18,808 nucleotides of DNA. It comes from Willaertia magna (Eukaryota > Heterolobosea > Eutetramitea > Acrasida > Naegleriidae). Below the pieces are notes generated by a model. The model ran no database searches, was not told the origin of the DNA, and worked only from the letters and a program-made list of their open reading frames with translations. Location: assembly GCA_902984215.1 (NCBI GenBank), contig CADWAF010000640.1, positions 1 to 18,808 of the forward strand, read 5' to 3'. The translations under genes and the position numbers were made by a program. Positions 1-9,911 of this stretch are shown here, piece by piece. Every line of letters starts with the position of its first letter. The stretch's first letter is position 1.

Positions 1-102
1 GAAGGATTACAACTTAAGAAAGAGATTTATTTTAAGAGAAAGAGAAAGAATTTAAATGAGCAACTTAGAAAAATGTCTAAGTATTCTGAAGAAGATAAGT
101 AA
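1..102 (+). CDS. 3' end of an unidentified protein-coding gene (partial)
   Basis: The first 34 codons of the window are open in frame 1 and end at TAA (100-102). The peptide is rich in Lys, Arg and Glu with a heptad-like helical look and ends in SKYSEEDK. Base composition here is clearly richer in G and C than the T-rich sequence that follows, as expected for coding DNA passing into a 3' UTR. The gene would converge on the RCC1-like gene on the other strand. Only the tail is visible, so no family can be assigned. A chance open frame of this length cannot be excluded. Confidence 0.45.
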   Translation, partial: EGLQLKKEIYFKRKRKNLNEQLRKMSKYSEEDK

Positions 103-106
103 TTTT

Positions 107-250
107 GGACATTTATTGGTTTTTTAGAATTAGATTTTTATTTTTTTAATTTTTTTTTTAAATTATGGACATTGCGGTTTTTCAGGAATTAGATATTTTA
201 TTTATTTTATTTTTTTTTTAATTTAGGACATTGTAGTTTTAGGATTTTAC
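107..250. repeat. Imperfect tandem repeat, period about 60 bp, 2.4 copies
   Basis: Three copies of a unit that begins with GGACATT start at about 107, 167 and 226. Each continues with a GG/GT-rich stretch, the first two then share GAATTAGAT, and the first two copies end in long T runs. The repeat lies in the intergenic gap between two convergent genes and has no coding content. Confidence 0.7.
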
Positions 251-277
251 ACTTTTTTTCCAATAAAATTTATTTTT

Positions 278-385
278 TTTGCCACTGCACCCCCATCAAA
301 CACTTTTTTTTTGTGCCCATTGGAAAGTGGTGGCACTTTTCTGGCACGGCCCAAAAATGAGTTGCCGGGCAATAAATAACTAACT
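278..385. other. Short G+C-rich patch with small inverted repeats between convergent genes
   Basis: This stretch is far richer in C and G than its T-rich surroundings. It holds GTGCC (313-317) matched by GGCAC (332-336), and TTGCC-G-GGCAA (362-372), a near-palindrome. Nothing here reads as coding. It could be a remnant of an inserted element or a structured 3' region. I do not recognise it. Confidence 0.4.
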
Positions 386-402
386 ACAAACAATTAAATG
401 TG

Positions 403-1370
403 TTATTGTACTTTTAATTCTAAATCACCTAAAAGAACATTGTTAAATAATAACCTTTTCATTCTCACAATATCTTTACTTTCTTCTTCATCTATATTAA
501 AATCGGAATTTAAAAAAGCTGCTGCCTCATACGCTGGATAAATATATAAATGTTTTAAATTAAATGTGAATTCATTAAACTTGGATATTTTTTCTCCCTC
601 TACTTCATAAATTTCGTTTTCTTCAGTTAATAAATATAAAGCAGAACTTAATCCTAAAGTTAATTTTTTAATTGGTTTTGTAAAATTTAATTTTTTTTCA
701 TTAAAATATAATTCATTGTTTTGACTCAATAAATAAAAATCATTGTAAATAGCTCCAATTTCTTTACATTTAAAATTTAATTTTGTATAATTTTTAAATG
801 TATTTGAGTTATAACTAATTGATCCACTACAATAAACGTCACCTTCTTTTGTTAAAATTATAGAAAATAAATATCCACAAAAAAATCTTTAACATTTAAA
901 TTTAAATTTAATTTTACAAAACCAAATTCCATTTCTTTTACTTGTTCACCAAATTGGAAAGAAATATAATGACCACAACCAAATAATTCACTTTTATTAT
1001 TCATTAAAATTGCAAATTCACCTCCACATTTTAAATTTTTAAATTCTTTATTGTATTCTTCTTTTTGTAATTTAAATTCTCTAAAAGTTGATTGTAAATC
1101 TGTATTTTTTAAACTACTATATAGAATTGAACTAGTTCCGTAAATTTTATTATCCAAAGTAACAACCATTGAACAATAGCCACCAGCAGCAATTAATTTA
1201 ACTGAATTATTAAATAAATTTACTTTTTCAAAACTACTTTTATAATTTTTGTGACCTAATCCTAACTGGCCATCCGTATTTCTACCGCATGTATAAATAT
1301 TATTATTTTGATCTAATAAAATAATGTGAAAATAACCACAAGAGATTTGTTTGACTCTAATGCTTTCCAT
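403..1370 (-). pseudogene. RCC1-repeat protein, reading frame broken by a one-base homopolymer frameshift
   Basis: Two adjacent minus-strand frames together make one RCC1-like protein of about 320 residues. The 5' part (858-1370) contains typical RCC1 blade motifs: ISCGYFHIILLD, then YTCGRNTDGQLGLGH, then a second CGGEFAILM / LFGCGH blade. At the A7 run at 879-885 the frame runs out. One extra base there gives CGYLFSIILTKEGDVYCSGS and continues without a stop to the TAA at 403-405. RCC1 blades form beta-propellers used for protein or chromatin binding; the specific partner cannot be told. The ATG at 1370 begins inside the first blade, and the frame stays open for 30 codons upstream (1371-1460), so an earlier exon is possible. 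A single-base homopolymer error is as likely as a true pseudogene, so an intact gene may exist in the organism. Confidence 0.75.
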
Positions 1371-1544
1371 TAATTTATTGATATCTTCTTGTCGGAACTC
1401 ATCTTCTGTGTCTGATTGTTTTACTAAAAGTAGTTTATTTATTTTTTTTAACAGAACTTCTTAATTTAAAGTTTTTCTTTATTTTTCACAAAAACCAAAT
1501 TCTTTAAAAGCAAATACAATTATTTAATAAAACACATATTACAA

Positions 1545-1790
1545 AGATAAATTTCAAAAGGATATCAAATTAAAGAAAAATATGACAAGAATTATGGTTT
1601 GAATAAATTTGTTTTGAAAAATGTGACTAATAAAGAAATATAAAAAATAATCTTAAAAACAAAAAGTAAAAATTCAAATTATTATAATGCTATATTCAAT
1701 TTTTATAAAAAAAGAAGTGAAAGATTAATTGATATCATTAATAAAATCATGAATTACAATATGAAAATATCAAAAGTTTAAAAAAAATTA
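1545..1790 (+). pseudogene. Coding-like fragments on the plus strand (possible gene relic)
   Basis: A 30-codon open segment containing KEKYDKNYGLNKFVLKNV ends at a TAA near 1640. Then, in another frame, an open segment containing KKRSERLIDIINKIMNYNMK runs to a TAA near 1780. Both use a mix of Gly, Asp, Arg and Val codons that is unusual for the surrounding AT-only sequence. They may be two pieces of one frameshifted gene. Chance open frames on an A-rich strand are a real alternative. Confidence 0.25.
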
Positions 1791-1879
1791 TAAATTAAAA
1801 TTATATCAAAAAAAGTTTTTCTTAACTTTTTTAAAATTTTTAAGTTCTTTAGTTAAATGATTAATGAATTTTTTTTATT

Positions 1880-3400
1880 TAATAATATTTTTATAATGTT
1901 AATAATTGTTTGTATTTTTTTTATTATTTGTTTTTTTAATTATATGTTTAAAATAAGAGTTATTGTAATTAATATTAATAATTATAAAATTATGATCTAA
2001 AAAAGGTGCGTCATTTATAATTAAATTAAAGATATCACAATTTGTTAAAATATTATCTAATTATGAAGATTTGTTTTTTGTTAAATATTAGTTTATTATT
2101 TTTATAATATTTTTTGTTTAATCTTATTTTTTTAATAAAAAATGCCCATAATTTATCTTTTTATATTAATTGTTTTTTTATATTTTTATCTAAAATAATA
2201 TAAAAATTTCTAATTATCACGAATGAATAGTCTATGTATTAAAAATATAAACTTTTAATAATTTTTATTAATTTTTTTATCATTTTTTATCATTTTTAGA
2301 AAAATTGCTCTTTGTATTATTATATATATTAAGGATTAATATTTTATTATGTAGATTTATTAAGAAAATTCTATATAATCTGTTTTTAATTATTAGAATG
2401 AAATTTAGAATTTGTTTTTAAGTTTTTATTAAAATGAAATTTAGAATTTGTTTTTAAGTTTTTTATATATAATAAAACTTAAATTATATATATTATTGTA
2501 AGTATTAATGGTATAAAAGATTTTATAATTGTTTTATTAAAAATAATTGAAGTTTAATCTTTATAATTAAAATATTTTTTTAAATGCAATATATATTTAT
2601 ATTAGATTTCATTATAAAATTAATAATAAAATCTATTTTATAAAACTAAAATTTATTAATAATAATATTATTAATATTCATAATTATAACGATTAACTAA
2701 GATAATAAAATATTTTTTTAAGATTTTTATTCATTAAAATATTTTTATATATAATATCTTTTATTCTTTTTTCTTTACATTCTAAGACATCCATTATTTG
2801 TGTTATATTTTTGATTTTTTATGTAATCTTTTAATATTCATTACAAAATTATATATAATACTATATAAAAATGTATTCAATTTTATTAATTTACTTAATA
2901 TGTTATTAAAATTTGAATTATTTTTTTTATTTGGTTAAAGTTATTGTTATTGATTATAAATTTAATTTAAATAAAATTAAACTTAATATTATTATCATTA
3001 TTATTATTAAAACCATATTTATCTTTTAATTTAAAGTTCATATTATTATTATAAATATTGTCTAACTTATTATTATTTTCATTATATTTAGATTGAAATT
3101 TTTTTGTAGGTTTTTTTAATTTAAAATTATTACTTTCTACAATAGTAATGAATTTATAAAAGATATTAATAATTTTATAATTATCTACAATAATTATACT
3201 TAATTTCTTTCTTTACTTTAATAACTTAGCAGTTCTATAGTTTTTTTAAGAAAAAAAAAATAAAAGTATTTTTCAAAATTTTATATTATTAATTGTATAA
3301 TTTATATTTTTTAAAAAAATATTACTTTTGTATAAAATATCTTTTTTAAAAAAATTAAAAATTAAAATTAAATTTATACTTTTTTTATTATTGATAGAAA
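1880..3400 (-). pseudogene. Candidate decayed Asn/Ile/Lys-rich protein gene
   Basis: Reading the minus strand, coding-like segments follow each other with stops and frameshifts between them. The longest is open from 3212 to 2970 (81 codons, with Asn runs and the string KKPTKKFQSKY), ends in a TAA at 2967-2969 and then reads on. A homopolymer shift near 2920 leads into a segment with LSKLIKLNTFLYSIIYNFV, ending at TAA 2803-2805. Further segments are a Met-led one with DVLECKEKRIKDIIYKNIL, another with IIKNRLYRIFLINLHNKILI, a third with DKLWAFFIKKIRLNKKYY, and lastly NCDIFNLIINDAPFLDHNF near 2030-1985. Phrases such as KNILMNKNLKKIF and IIKNRLYRIF resemble one another, hinting at internal repeats. 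No family can be named. In-frame TAA codons argue for true decay rather than only indel errors. Confidence 0.38.
2397..2463. repeat. 36-bp tandem duplication
   Basis: A 31-base sequence, AATGAAATTTAGAATTTG followed by a T-rich tail, occurs exactly at 2397-2427 and again at 2433-2463, separated by five bases. The period of 36 keeps the reading frame. It lies inside the decayed minus-strand coding region and looks like a recent slip duplication. Confidence 0.85.
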
Positions 3401-4601
3401 AAATTATTTTTGTTTAAATAAAATATCAACAATATTTGTTTAATCTTTTTTTATTTGTTATTATTTATAAAATATCTGTAATTATTATTAATTTATTTAT
3501 ACAATAGGTTTGACATAAAATGGTTTTTTACTAGGAAAATAATTAAATAAAAAAATGCTTCCAACAAAAAATTAATTTTGTACTTTAAATTTAATAAATA
3601 AAAAACTATTTATAATGAACTGGAAATTTTATAATGGTTTTTATTCAATTCTTTTAATAAACAACACAACAAATTATAGTAACATTATTTAGAATGAAGG
3701 GAATGATGTTAATAAATTTAAAATTAATAAAAATGATCTTTTTTTTTTTCACAATTACCAACTTTAAATAAAACAAAAAAAATAATGGCTTTTAGTTGTA
3801 TTGAAATATTTTGTTTTTTTTGTGCAAGAATATTAAGATATATATTAGATTTGAAACAAAAAAAATTATATTAGAAAAATATTAAAGTAGAAAATTTAAA
3901 AAATAAATATTTTTTTCATTATTTTGTTACTTCAAATGGAATTTAAATAAATAAAATAAAATATATAACATTTAGAAAAAAGAAAAGAAAAGTAAAATGT
4001 TAGACTATTAAATTTGATTATTTTAATAAATTACAATATTTAGCCTGTAATAAAAACTATACATTAAAAATGTAAACTGTAAATTAACTATTATTTATTA
4101 ATAGTTCTTTTATTTATATTAAAAAAACATATAAAATATATTTTTCAAGTATTACATTTATTTTAAATGATTTAACAAAAATAGTTACAGTAGATTTTGA
4201 AATTAATTATGAAATATTTGATTTATAAAGTAATAGTTTTATAAAATTATAAAATAAATAAATAAAAATTTTTATACTTACTGAATAATTAATTTTTAAC
4301 AAATTATTTAGTCATCTTTTTTATATTCTGATAATCATTATTAAAAAATAAAACATTAAAATAAACAATAATATATCTTCCATATCAAACATTACATAAC
4401 AATGCTTTGATTTAAAGAATATGTAGTTTAAAAAGTTGTTTCATTTTTTTTTTTAAAAAATAATTTTTTAATATTAACATCTATAAATTTTTTTATTTTT
4501 CCTATTTTTTTAATTCATTTCCTTCTGTTAAATTGCAGTGAGAAAAGAAAAAAAAAATTATTTAATTTTAACTCATAATTTTTTATAAATTTTTCAAAAG
4601 A

Positions 4602-4708
4602 CTAAAAAAAAAATTACAAACTTTTGAGTCCCCACATTGATTAGATTATAAATTTAAATATTTTATTATTGTTTTAATAATCTAAAAAAAAATTACAAAC
4701 TTTTGAGT
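4602..4708. repeat. Direct repeat, about 27 bp, 80 bp apart, upstream of AP-3 sigma
   Basis: The sequence CTA(n)TTACAAACTTTTGAGT occurs at 4602-4629 (ten A) and at 4682-4708 (nine A). The bases that follow each copy are also loosely alike (CACATTGATTAG versus CAATATTAATCA), so the true unit may be about 80 bp. The copies lie 330-440 bases upstream of the AP-3 sigma ATG. They could be duplicated promoter elements or simple sequence slippage. Confidence 0.7.
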
Positions 4709-5041
4709 TTCAATATTAATCATTCAATTAATTGTAACCAAGTCAAGTTACTTTACAAAAAAAATTCAACATACGAATCTAATCAACTGATCTACTGTTG
4801 CTTGTGTTTGATTTTTAGTATTTATTTTTTTTGTTAATTTTTTTTATTGTTTGGTTTTTTGTTGCGAAAGATTTGGTGTTTGCGGTGGGTGTTTTGAGTT
4901 GTTTTGTTTGTTTTTTGTTTTTTATAGAATTTTTGAAATGTTTACATTCCCAATACATGAGTTGTGTGTTATCCGGATTTGTTTTAGAGGAGTTGTTTTC
5001 CATTTCACAAAAATAAAAATAAAAAAAAATTATAAAAAAAA

Positions 5042-5533
5042 ATGATTAAAGGAATTTTAGTAATTAATAATCATGGAAAGCCTCGTCTAGTTAAATTCTA
5101 TGAACAAGTACCTTTTGAAAACCAACAAAGAGCCGTTCGCGAATGTTATAATTTAATTGCTAAAAGATCCGATACCGTATGTAATTTTCTAGAAGGTGGT
5201 GCCATTTGGGGTAAAGATACTAAATTAATCTATAGACATTATGCAACTTTATATTTTATCTTTGCTGTAGATCAAAATGAAAGTGAATTAGGTATTTTAG
5301 ATTTAATACAAGTTTTTGTTGAAACGTTAGATAAATGTTTTGAAAATGTTTGTGAATTAGATTTAATTTTTCATTCAGATAAAGTTCATTATATTTTAGA
5401 TGAAATTGTTATTGGCGGAATGGTTTTGGAGACAAATAAGGAAGAAATTTTAATTTCAATAAAAGAACAGAATGATTTGGAAAATAAAAGTAAAAATCAA
5501 ACTGCTAATGTAACTAAAATTATTCATAAATAA
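5042..5533 (+). CDS. AP3S1: AP-3 adaptor complex small (sigma) subunit
   Basis: The 163-residue product is a clathrin-adaptor small chain (longin-like fold) of the AP-3 type. AP-3 sorts cargo from endosomes or the Golgi to lysosomes and related organelles; the sigma chain pairs with the delta subunit and helps bind dileucine signals. Recognition rests on the opening MIKGILVINNHGKPRLVKFY, on CNFLEGG at about 48-54, on KLIYRHYATLYFIF at about 61-74, and on ESELGILDLIQVFVETLDKC through VCELDLIFHSDKVHYILDE, all nearly invariant in AP-3 sigma. The core is full length; the lysine- and asparagine-rich C-terminal tail after residue 140 is short and divergent. The ATG is the first in frame and follows an A-rich leader, as for other genes here. 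No introns are seen. Confidence 0.95.
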   Translation: MIKGILVINNHGKPRLVKFYEQVPFENQQRAVRECYNLIAKRSDTVCNFLEGGAIWGKDTKLIYRHYATLYFIFAVDQNESELGILDLIQVFVETLDKCFENVCELDLIFHSDKVHYILDEIVIGGMVLETNKEEILISIKEQNDLENKSKNQTANVTKIIHK

Positions 5534-5668
5534 TTGTTTTAATAATTAAATAATAAGAATAAATTGTACAATTTTTTAATGAGTTGTATTGACAATGTTT
5601 GATTTGCTATTGTTGCATTGGAAATAAATGTTGTCGTTTGCTGTTAAACTTTTCAAATTTTATTTTAG

Positions 5669-5731
5669 AATGAAAGGCTGAAATTACTAAAGCTTGAGTA
5701 ATGAATTTATTGTTTTAGCCAGCCTTTCATT
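5669..5731. other. 63-nt nested stem-loop in the AP-3 sigma / ALDH7 gap
   Basis: AATGAAAGGCTG (5669-5680) is perfectly complementary to CAGCCTTTCATT (5720-5731). Inside the loop, ATTACT pairs with AGTAAT around AAAGCTTG, giving a second 6-bp stem. A 12-bp perfect arm is unlikely by chance in a gap this short. It may be a structured RNA, a 3'-end element of the AP-3 gene, or a small inverted-repeat element. Neither terminal GTTG/CAAC ends nor other motifs of dictyostelid class I RNAs are present. Confidence 0.55.
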
Positions 5732-5762
5732 AATCCAACTTTTCTTCCTGCATACATTTGGC

Positions 5763-5770
5763 TATAAATA
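5763..5770 (+). promoter_or_regulatory. Possible TATA box of the ALDH7 gene
   Basis: TATAAATA lies 118 bases upstream of the ALDH7 ATG in a context with some G and C on both sides (GGC before, CTG after), so it stands out from the AT background more than most matches do. Transcription start is unknown. Confidence 0.3.
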
Positions 5771-5887
5771 CTGTTAATTTAAATTAAAGGGCCCAAGAAA
5801 ATTAGGATTTATGTTGTAAACTCTCTTCCAGGAAAATTAATAAATAGATGGTGACGCTTCAAAAGTTAAATCAAAAATAAAAAAATA

Positions 5888-7531
5888 ATGCAAAAACAAC
5901 TTCCATCTACTAGTCACAAGCTTAAACAATTGATTGCATCCGCAACCACAAAGAAGAATCAACAACGTTTCTTTACTACCTCTTTAATCAATAATAAAAG
6001 AACTTATCAAGAGTATGAAAGTTTTTTAAAACCATTAGGCTTAGTTGAAGAAAATAATGCCGGAGCTTGCATCAACGGAGAATGGGTGGCATCAGGTAAA
6101 ACTATTGAATCCATTAACCCATCTAATAATCAACCTATCGCTAGTGTTACCTTTCCAACACTTAAAGAATATGAAGAAGGTATAAAACAACTAAAGAAAG
6201 CAGAAATTGAATGGAAGAATAAATCAGCACCATATAGAGGTGAAATTGTTAGACAAATTGGTGTAGCCTTAAGAGAAAATATTGAAACTTTGGGTAAATT
6301 AGTTAGCCTTGAAATGGGTAAGATCTTACCTGAAGGAATTGGAGAAGTTCAAGAATTTGTAGATATTTGTGATTTTGCTCTAGGCTTAAGTAGAAGTTTA
6401 AATGGTCAAGTTATCCCAAGTGAAAGAAAAGAACATATGATGTATGAAATGTGGAATCCTTTAGGTTCTGTTGGTATTATTACTGCTTTTAACTTTCCTG
6501 TAGCTGTTTATGGTTGGAATTTAGCTATTGCTTTAGTTTGTGGTAATTGTTCAGTTTGGAAAGGTGCACCGTCAACTTCGTTAACAACAATCGCTACAGG
6601 TAAAATCATTCAACAAGTTTTAAAAGATAACAAATTAAATCCTGCTATCTGTACTATTCTTACTGGTGATAGAGATATAGGAGAAGCTATTGCTAAAGAT
6701 AAAAGAGTAGAATTAGTTTCTTTTACTGGAAGTACAAAAGTTGGTAAAGAAGTAAGAAATTTAGTCAATGATAGATGGGGTAATTGTTTATTAGAATTAG
6801 GAGGTAATAATGCAATTATTATTAGTAATGATGCAGATATTGATTTAGCTGTAAGAGGTGTCTTATTTGCATGTGTTGGTACTGCAGGTCAACGTTGTAC
6901 AACAACCAGAAGATTATTTGTACATGAAGATAAGTATGATGAATTCTTAACTAAATTAAAGAAAGGCTATTCTGCAATTAAGGTTGGAGATCCATTAAAA
7001 GAAGCTGGAGTATTAAGCGGTCCTCTTCATACAAAGCAAGCAGTTACAAGTTACAAGAATGCAATACAACAAGCTAAAGAACAAGGCGGTAAAGTACTAT
7101 TCGGGGGCAATACAATAAATAGAGAAGGTAATTTTGTTGAACCAACCATTATTGAAATGCAAGATCCTAATGCACCAATTGTTCAAGTTGAAACATTTGT
7201 ACCAATCGTTTACGTTATGAAATTTAATGATTTAGGAGAAGCAATTAAATTAAATAATTCTGTTGAACAAGGTTTAAGTAGTAGCTTATTTACTAGTGAT
7301 CCTTATAAGATGTTCACTTGGTTAGGTCCTAATGGAAGTGATTGTGGTATTGTTAATATTAACATTCCTACTAATGGTGCAGAAATTGGTGGCGCATTTG
7401 GTGGTAACAAAGCCACTGGTGGTGGAAGGGAATCTGGAAGTGATTCTTGGAAACAATATATGAGAAGATCAACTGTTACTTTAAATTATGGAAAGGATTT
7501 ACCTTTAGCTCAAGGAATTAAATTTGATTAA
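5888..7531 (+). CDS. ALDH7A1: Mitochondrial aldehyde dehydrogenase family 7 (antiquitin; alpha-aminoadipic semialdehyde dehydrogenase)
   Basis: This 547-residue protein oxidises aldehydes with NAD+; the family's main role is alpha-aminoadipic semialdehyde oxidation in lysine breakdown. The NAD-binding signature FTGSTKVG, the general base Glu303 in LELGGNN and the catalytic Cys337 in [12 protein letters not shown] are all present with the correct 34-residue spacing. Glu435 in VETFVP preserves the cofactor-contacting glutamate, although the residue before it is Val where relatives usually have Glu. The ending with [19 protein letters not shown] is typical of ALDH7. The first 35 or so residues are rich in Lys, Gln, Ser and Thr and contain RFFTTS, which reads as a mitochondrial presequence. 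The length is close to the family norm plus that presequence. No introns are seen. A TATA-like site and a GACGCTT motif lie upstream. Confidence 0.95.
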   Translation: MQKQLPSTSHKLKQLIASATTKKNQQRFFTTSLINNKRTYQEYESFLKPLGLVEENNAGACINGEWVASGKTIESINPSNNQPIASVTFPTLKEYEEGIKQLKKAEIEWKNKSAPYRGEIVRQIGVALRENIETLGKLVSLEMGKILPEGIGEVQEFVDICDFALGLSRSLNGQVIPSERKEHMMYEMWNPLGSVGIITAFNFPVAVYGWNLAIALVCGNCSVWKGAPSTSLTTIATGKIIQQVLKDNKLNPAICTILTGDRDIGEAIAKDKRVELVSFTGSTKVGKEVRNLVNDRWGNCLLELGGNNAIIISNDADIDLAVRGVLFACVGTAGQRCTTTRRLFVHEDKYDEFLTKLKKGYSAIKVGDPLKEAGVLSGPLHTKQAVTSYKNAIQQAKEQGGKVLFGGNTINREGNFVEPTIIEMQDPNAPIVQVETFVPIVYVMKFNDLGEAIKLNNSVEQGLSSSLFTSDPYKMFTWLGPNGSDCGIVNINIPTNGAEIGGAFGGNKATGGGRESGSDSWKQYMRRSTVTLNYGKDLPLAQGIKFD

Positions 7532-7758
7532 TTTTATTTATTATTAAATATCATTGTCTTACATGTTTATAATATCTGTCAATTAAATATTTCAGGTATT
7601 CAATGCACCTTTGTAATAAATTGTTGATTCGTAGTGGACTGTAATTACACATTAGTGAAAAAAAAAACCTTTTATATAGAGACGCTTAGTTTTAAATAAA
7701 TTTACTCATCATTTCATCATCTTTCCTTTGATTTTCTTCTCGCTATTTTCAAAAAATA

Positions 7759-8943
7759 ATGTCTTCTGCAGATACGATTAGTTTACATAACAGTAATCAA
7801 TACATTAGCATGAGTAATAATGATAATAGATTGTCGTCATCTAATTCTTCAATAACAACTACAACAACTTGTTGTTCAGATATTAATAATGAAGAAGTGT
7901 ATATTTTACCAGCATCTCCTGCAATAAATAATATTAGTAATTCCTTTAATAATATAAATTTAAATGATAATAGTAATAGTACTGATAATTTAAATGATAA
8001 TGTAATAATAAATGAAATGTCAGTAATTGTAGATATATCTTCTTCATATCCAACAACAGAACAACAATCTTTCTTTTATGATAACAATATTCAGGTTAAT
8101 AACGATGATAATAATCAAAGTTATACAAATGATAATAATATTCACATTGAAAGCAATGAAATTCATAATGATAATCAAAATATTAATGTGAATATCGAGG
8201 TAACGGAAATGTCAGTAAATAATAATAGTAATTATGATAGTACTACAACAATAAATGATTGTATACAAGAAGATGAAATGATAATTAAAAACAAAAAGAG
8301 AAGTAATGCCAATCGATTTAACAATAATAATACTAACATATCAGCCACAACTGCCACAAATAATAATATTACAATAAATAACAACACTACAGTAAATAAT
8401 ATAATAAATAATATAGCAACAAATGTTGATAATAAAACAAATAAATCAAAATATATTATTGAAGTTCTTGATCCAATTAAAGAAGGTACTGGCTTAAGTG
8501 CTAGAACTACTTATTTGATAAGCACAAAATTTATTGTAAGTAATATACAATACTCATTTCATTAAATTGTTATTATAAAGCAATCCAATCAATTATTTTA
8601 TGTTAGAAGAAGATATAAAGAATTTAAAAAACTATTTGATGAAATGACAAAGTTAAGAGGTGTCAATTTATCAAGTTTTCCAAAAAAACAATTTAAAAGT
8701 AAGTTTTATTTATTTACGAGCATTGTAAACACTTTAATAGAGTTTGAAGATAAAGTTGTTGAAGAGAGAAGAGTTGCATTTGAGATAATATTGAGAGAAA
8801 TGATAGAACATGAACAAGTTTTAATGAGTCCATTATTTAGAGAATTTATAGGAGTTTCTGATATTCCTACACAATCACCATCTAATTCTGCTTCACCCAT
8901 CATTGGTAGTACTAACGACTTTGTAACTATAAATTTAAAATAA
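7759..8943 (+). CDS. PX-domain protein with long Asn-rich N-terminus (three exons)
   Basis: The exons are 7759-8535, 8581-8698 and 8741-8943, giving 365 residues. Intron 1 (8536-8580, GTAAGT...AAAG) removes a stop. Intron 2 (8699-8740, GTAAGT...ATAG) is 42 nt and in frame, so the unspliced frame also stays open; splicing it out restores the usual PX run FPKKQFKKFEDKVVEERR. Residues 1 to about 225 are Asn/Ser/Thr/Ile low complexity. Residues from about 226 form a PX domain: KYIIEVLDPI, YLISTKF, then FYVRRRYKEFKKLF (the Arg-Arg-Tyr phosphoinositide contact), a short proline-poor loop, VEERR and a C-terminal SPLFREFIGV helix. PX domains bind phosphoinositides, mostly PI3P, and place proteins on endosomes. 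No BAR domain is seen, so this is a sorting-nexin-like or regulatory PX protein of unknown partner. It converges on the ubiquitin-eS31 gene. Confidence 0.85.
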
Positions 8944-9044
8944 ACTTCCACTGTACATGCAATTTGTTCTTGCTTTCGAAATAAACAAAAAGAAGAACAC
9001 AAAGAATACAGAATATAGTTTTTTAATAATTTATTGGAGAATAT

Positions 9045-9911
<867 letters not shown>

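Larger units (their letters stand above)
1464..4800. other. 3.3 kb block of extreme A+T content without an intact gene
   Basis: Sampled 60-base lines hold only about 5-15% G+C by eye, well below the neighbouring genes and intergenic gaps. No intact reading frame of gene length is present on either strand. Every other gap in the window is about 0.7 kb or less, so this block stands out. It contains short coding-like fragments, mostly on the minus strand (separate entry), a 36-bp tandem duplication, and an 80-bp direct repeat near its right end. It is most simply a graveyard of decayed coding sequence or a poorly assembled AT-rich locus. Confidence 0.6.

Noticed and set aside
4815..5045. Overlapping ORFs on both strands in the AP-3 sigma leader
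   Set aside because: They come from the T/G-biased composition, have no family features, and overlap each other on opposite strands.
5669..5731. Dictyostelid class I small RNA
   Set aside because: The size fits, but the GTTG/CAAC ends, the conserved 11-nt motif and the upstream sequence element are not present.
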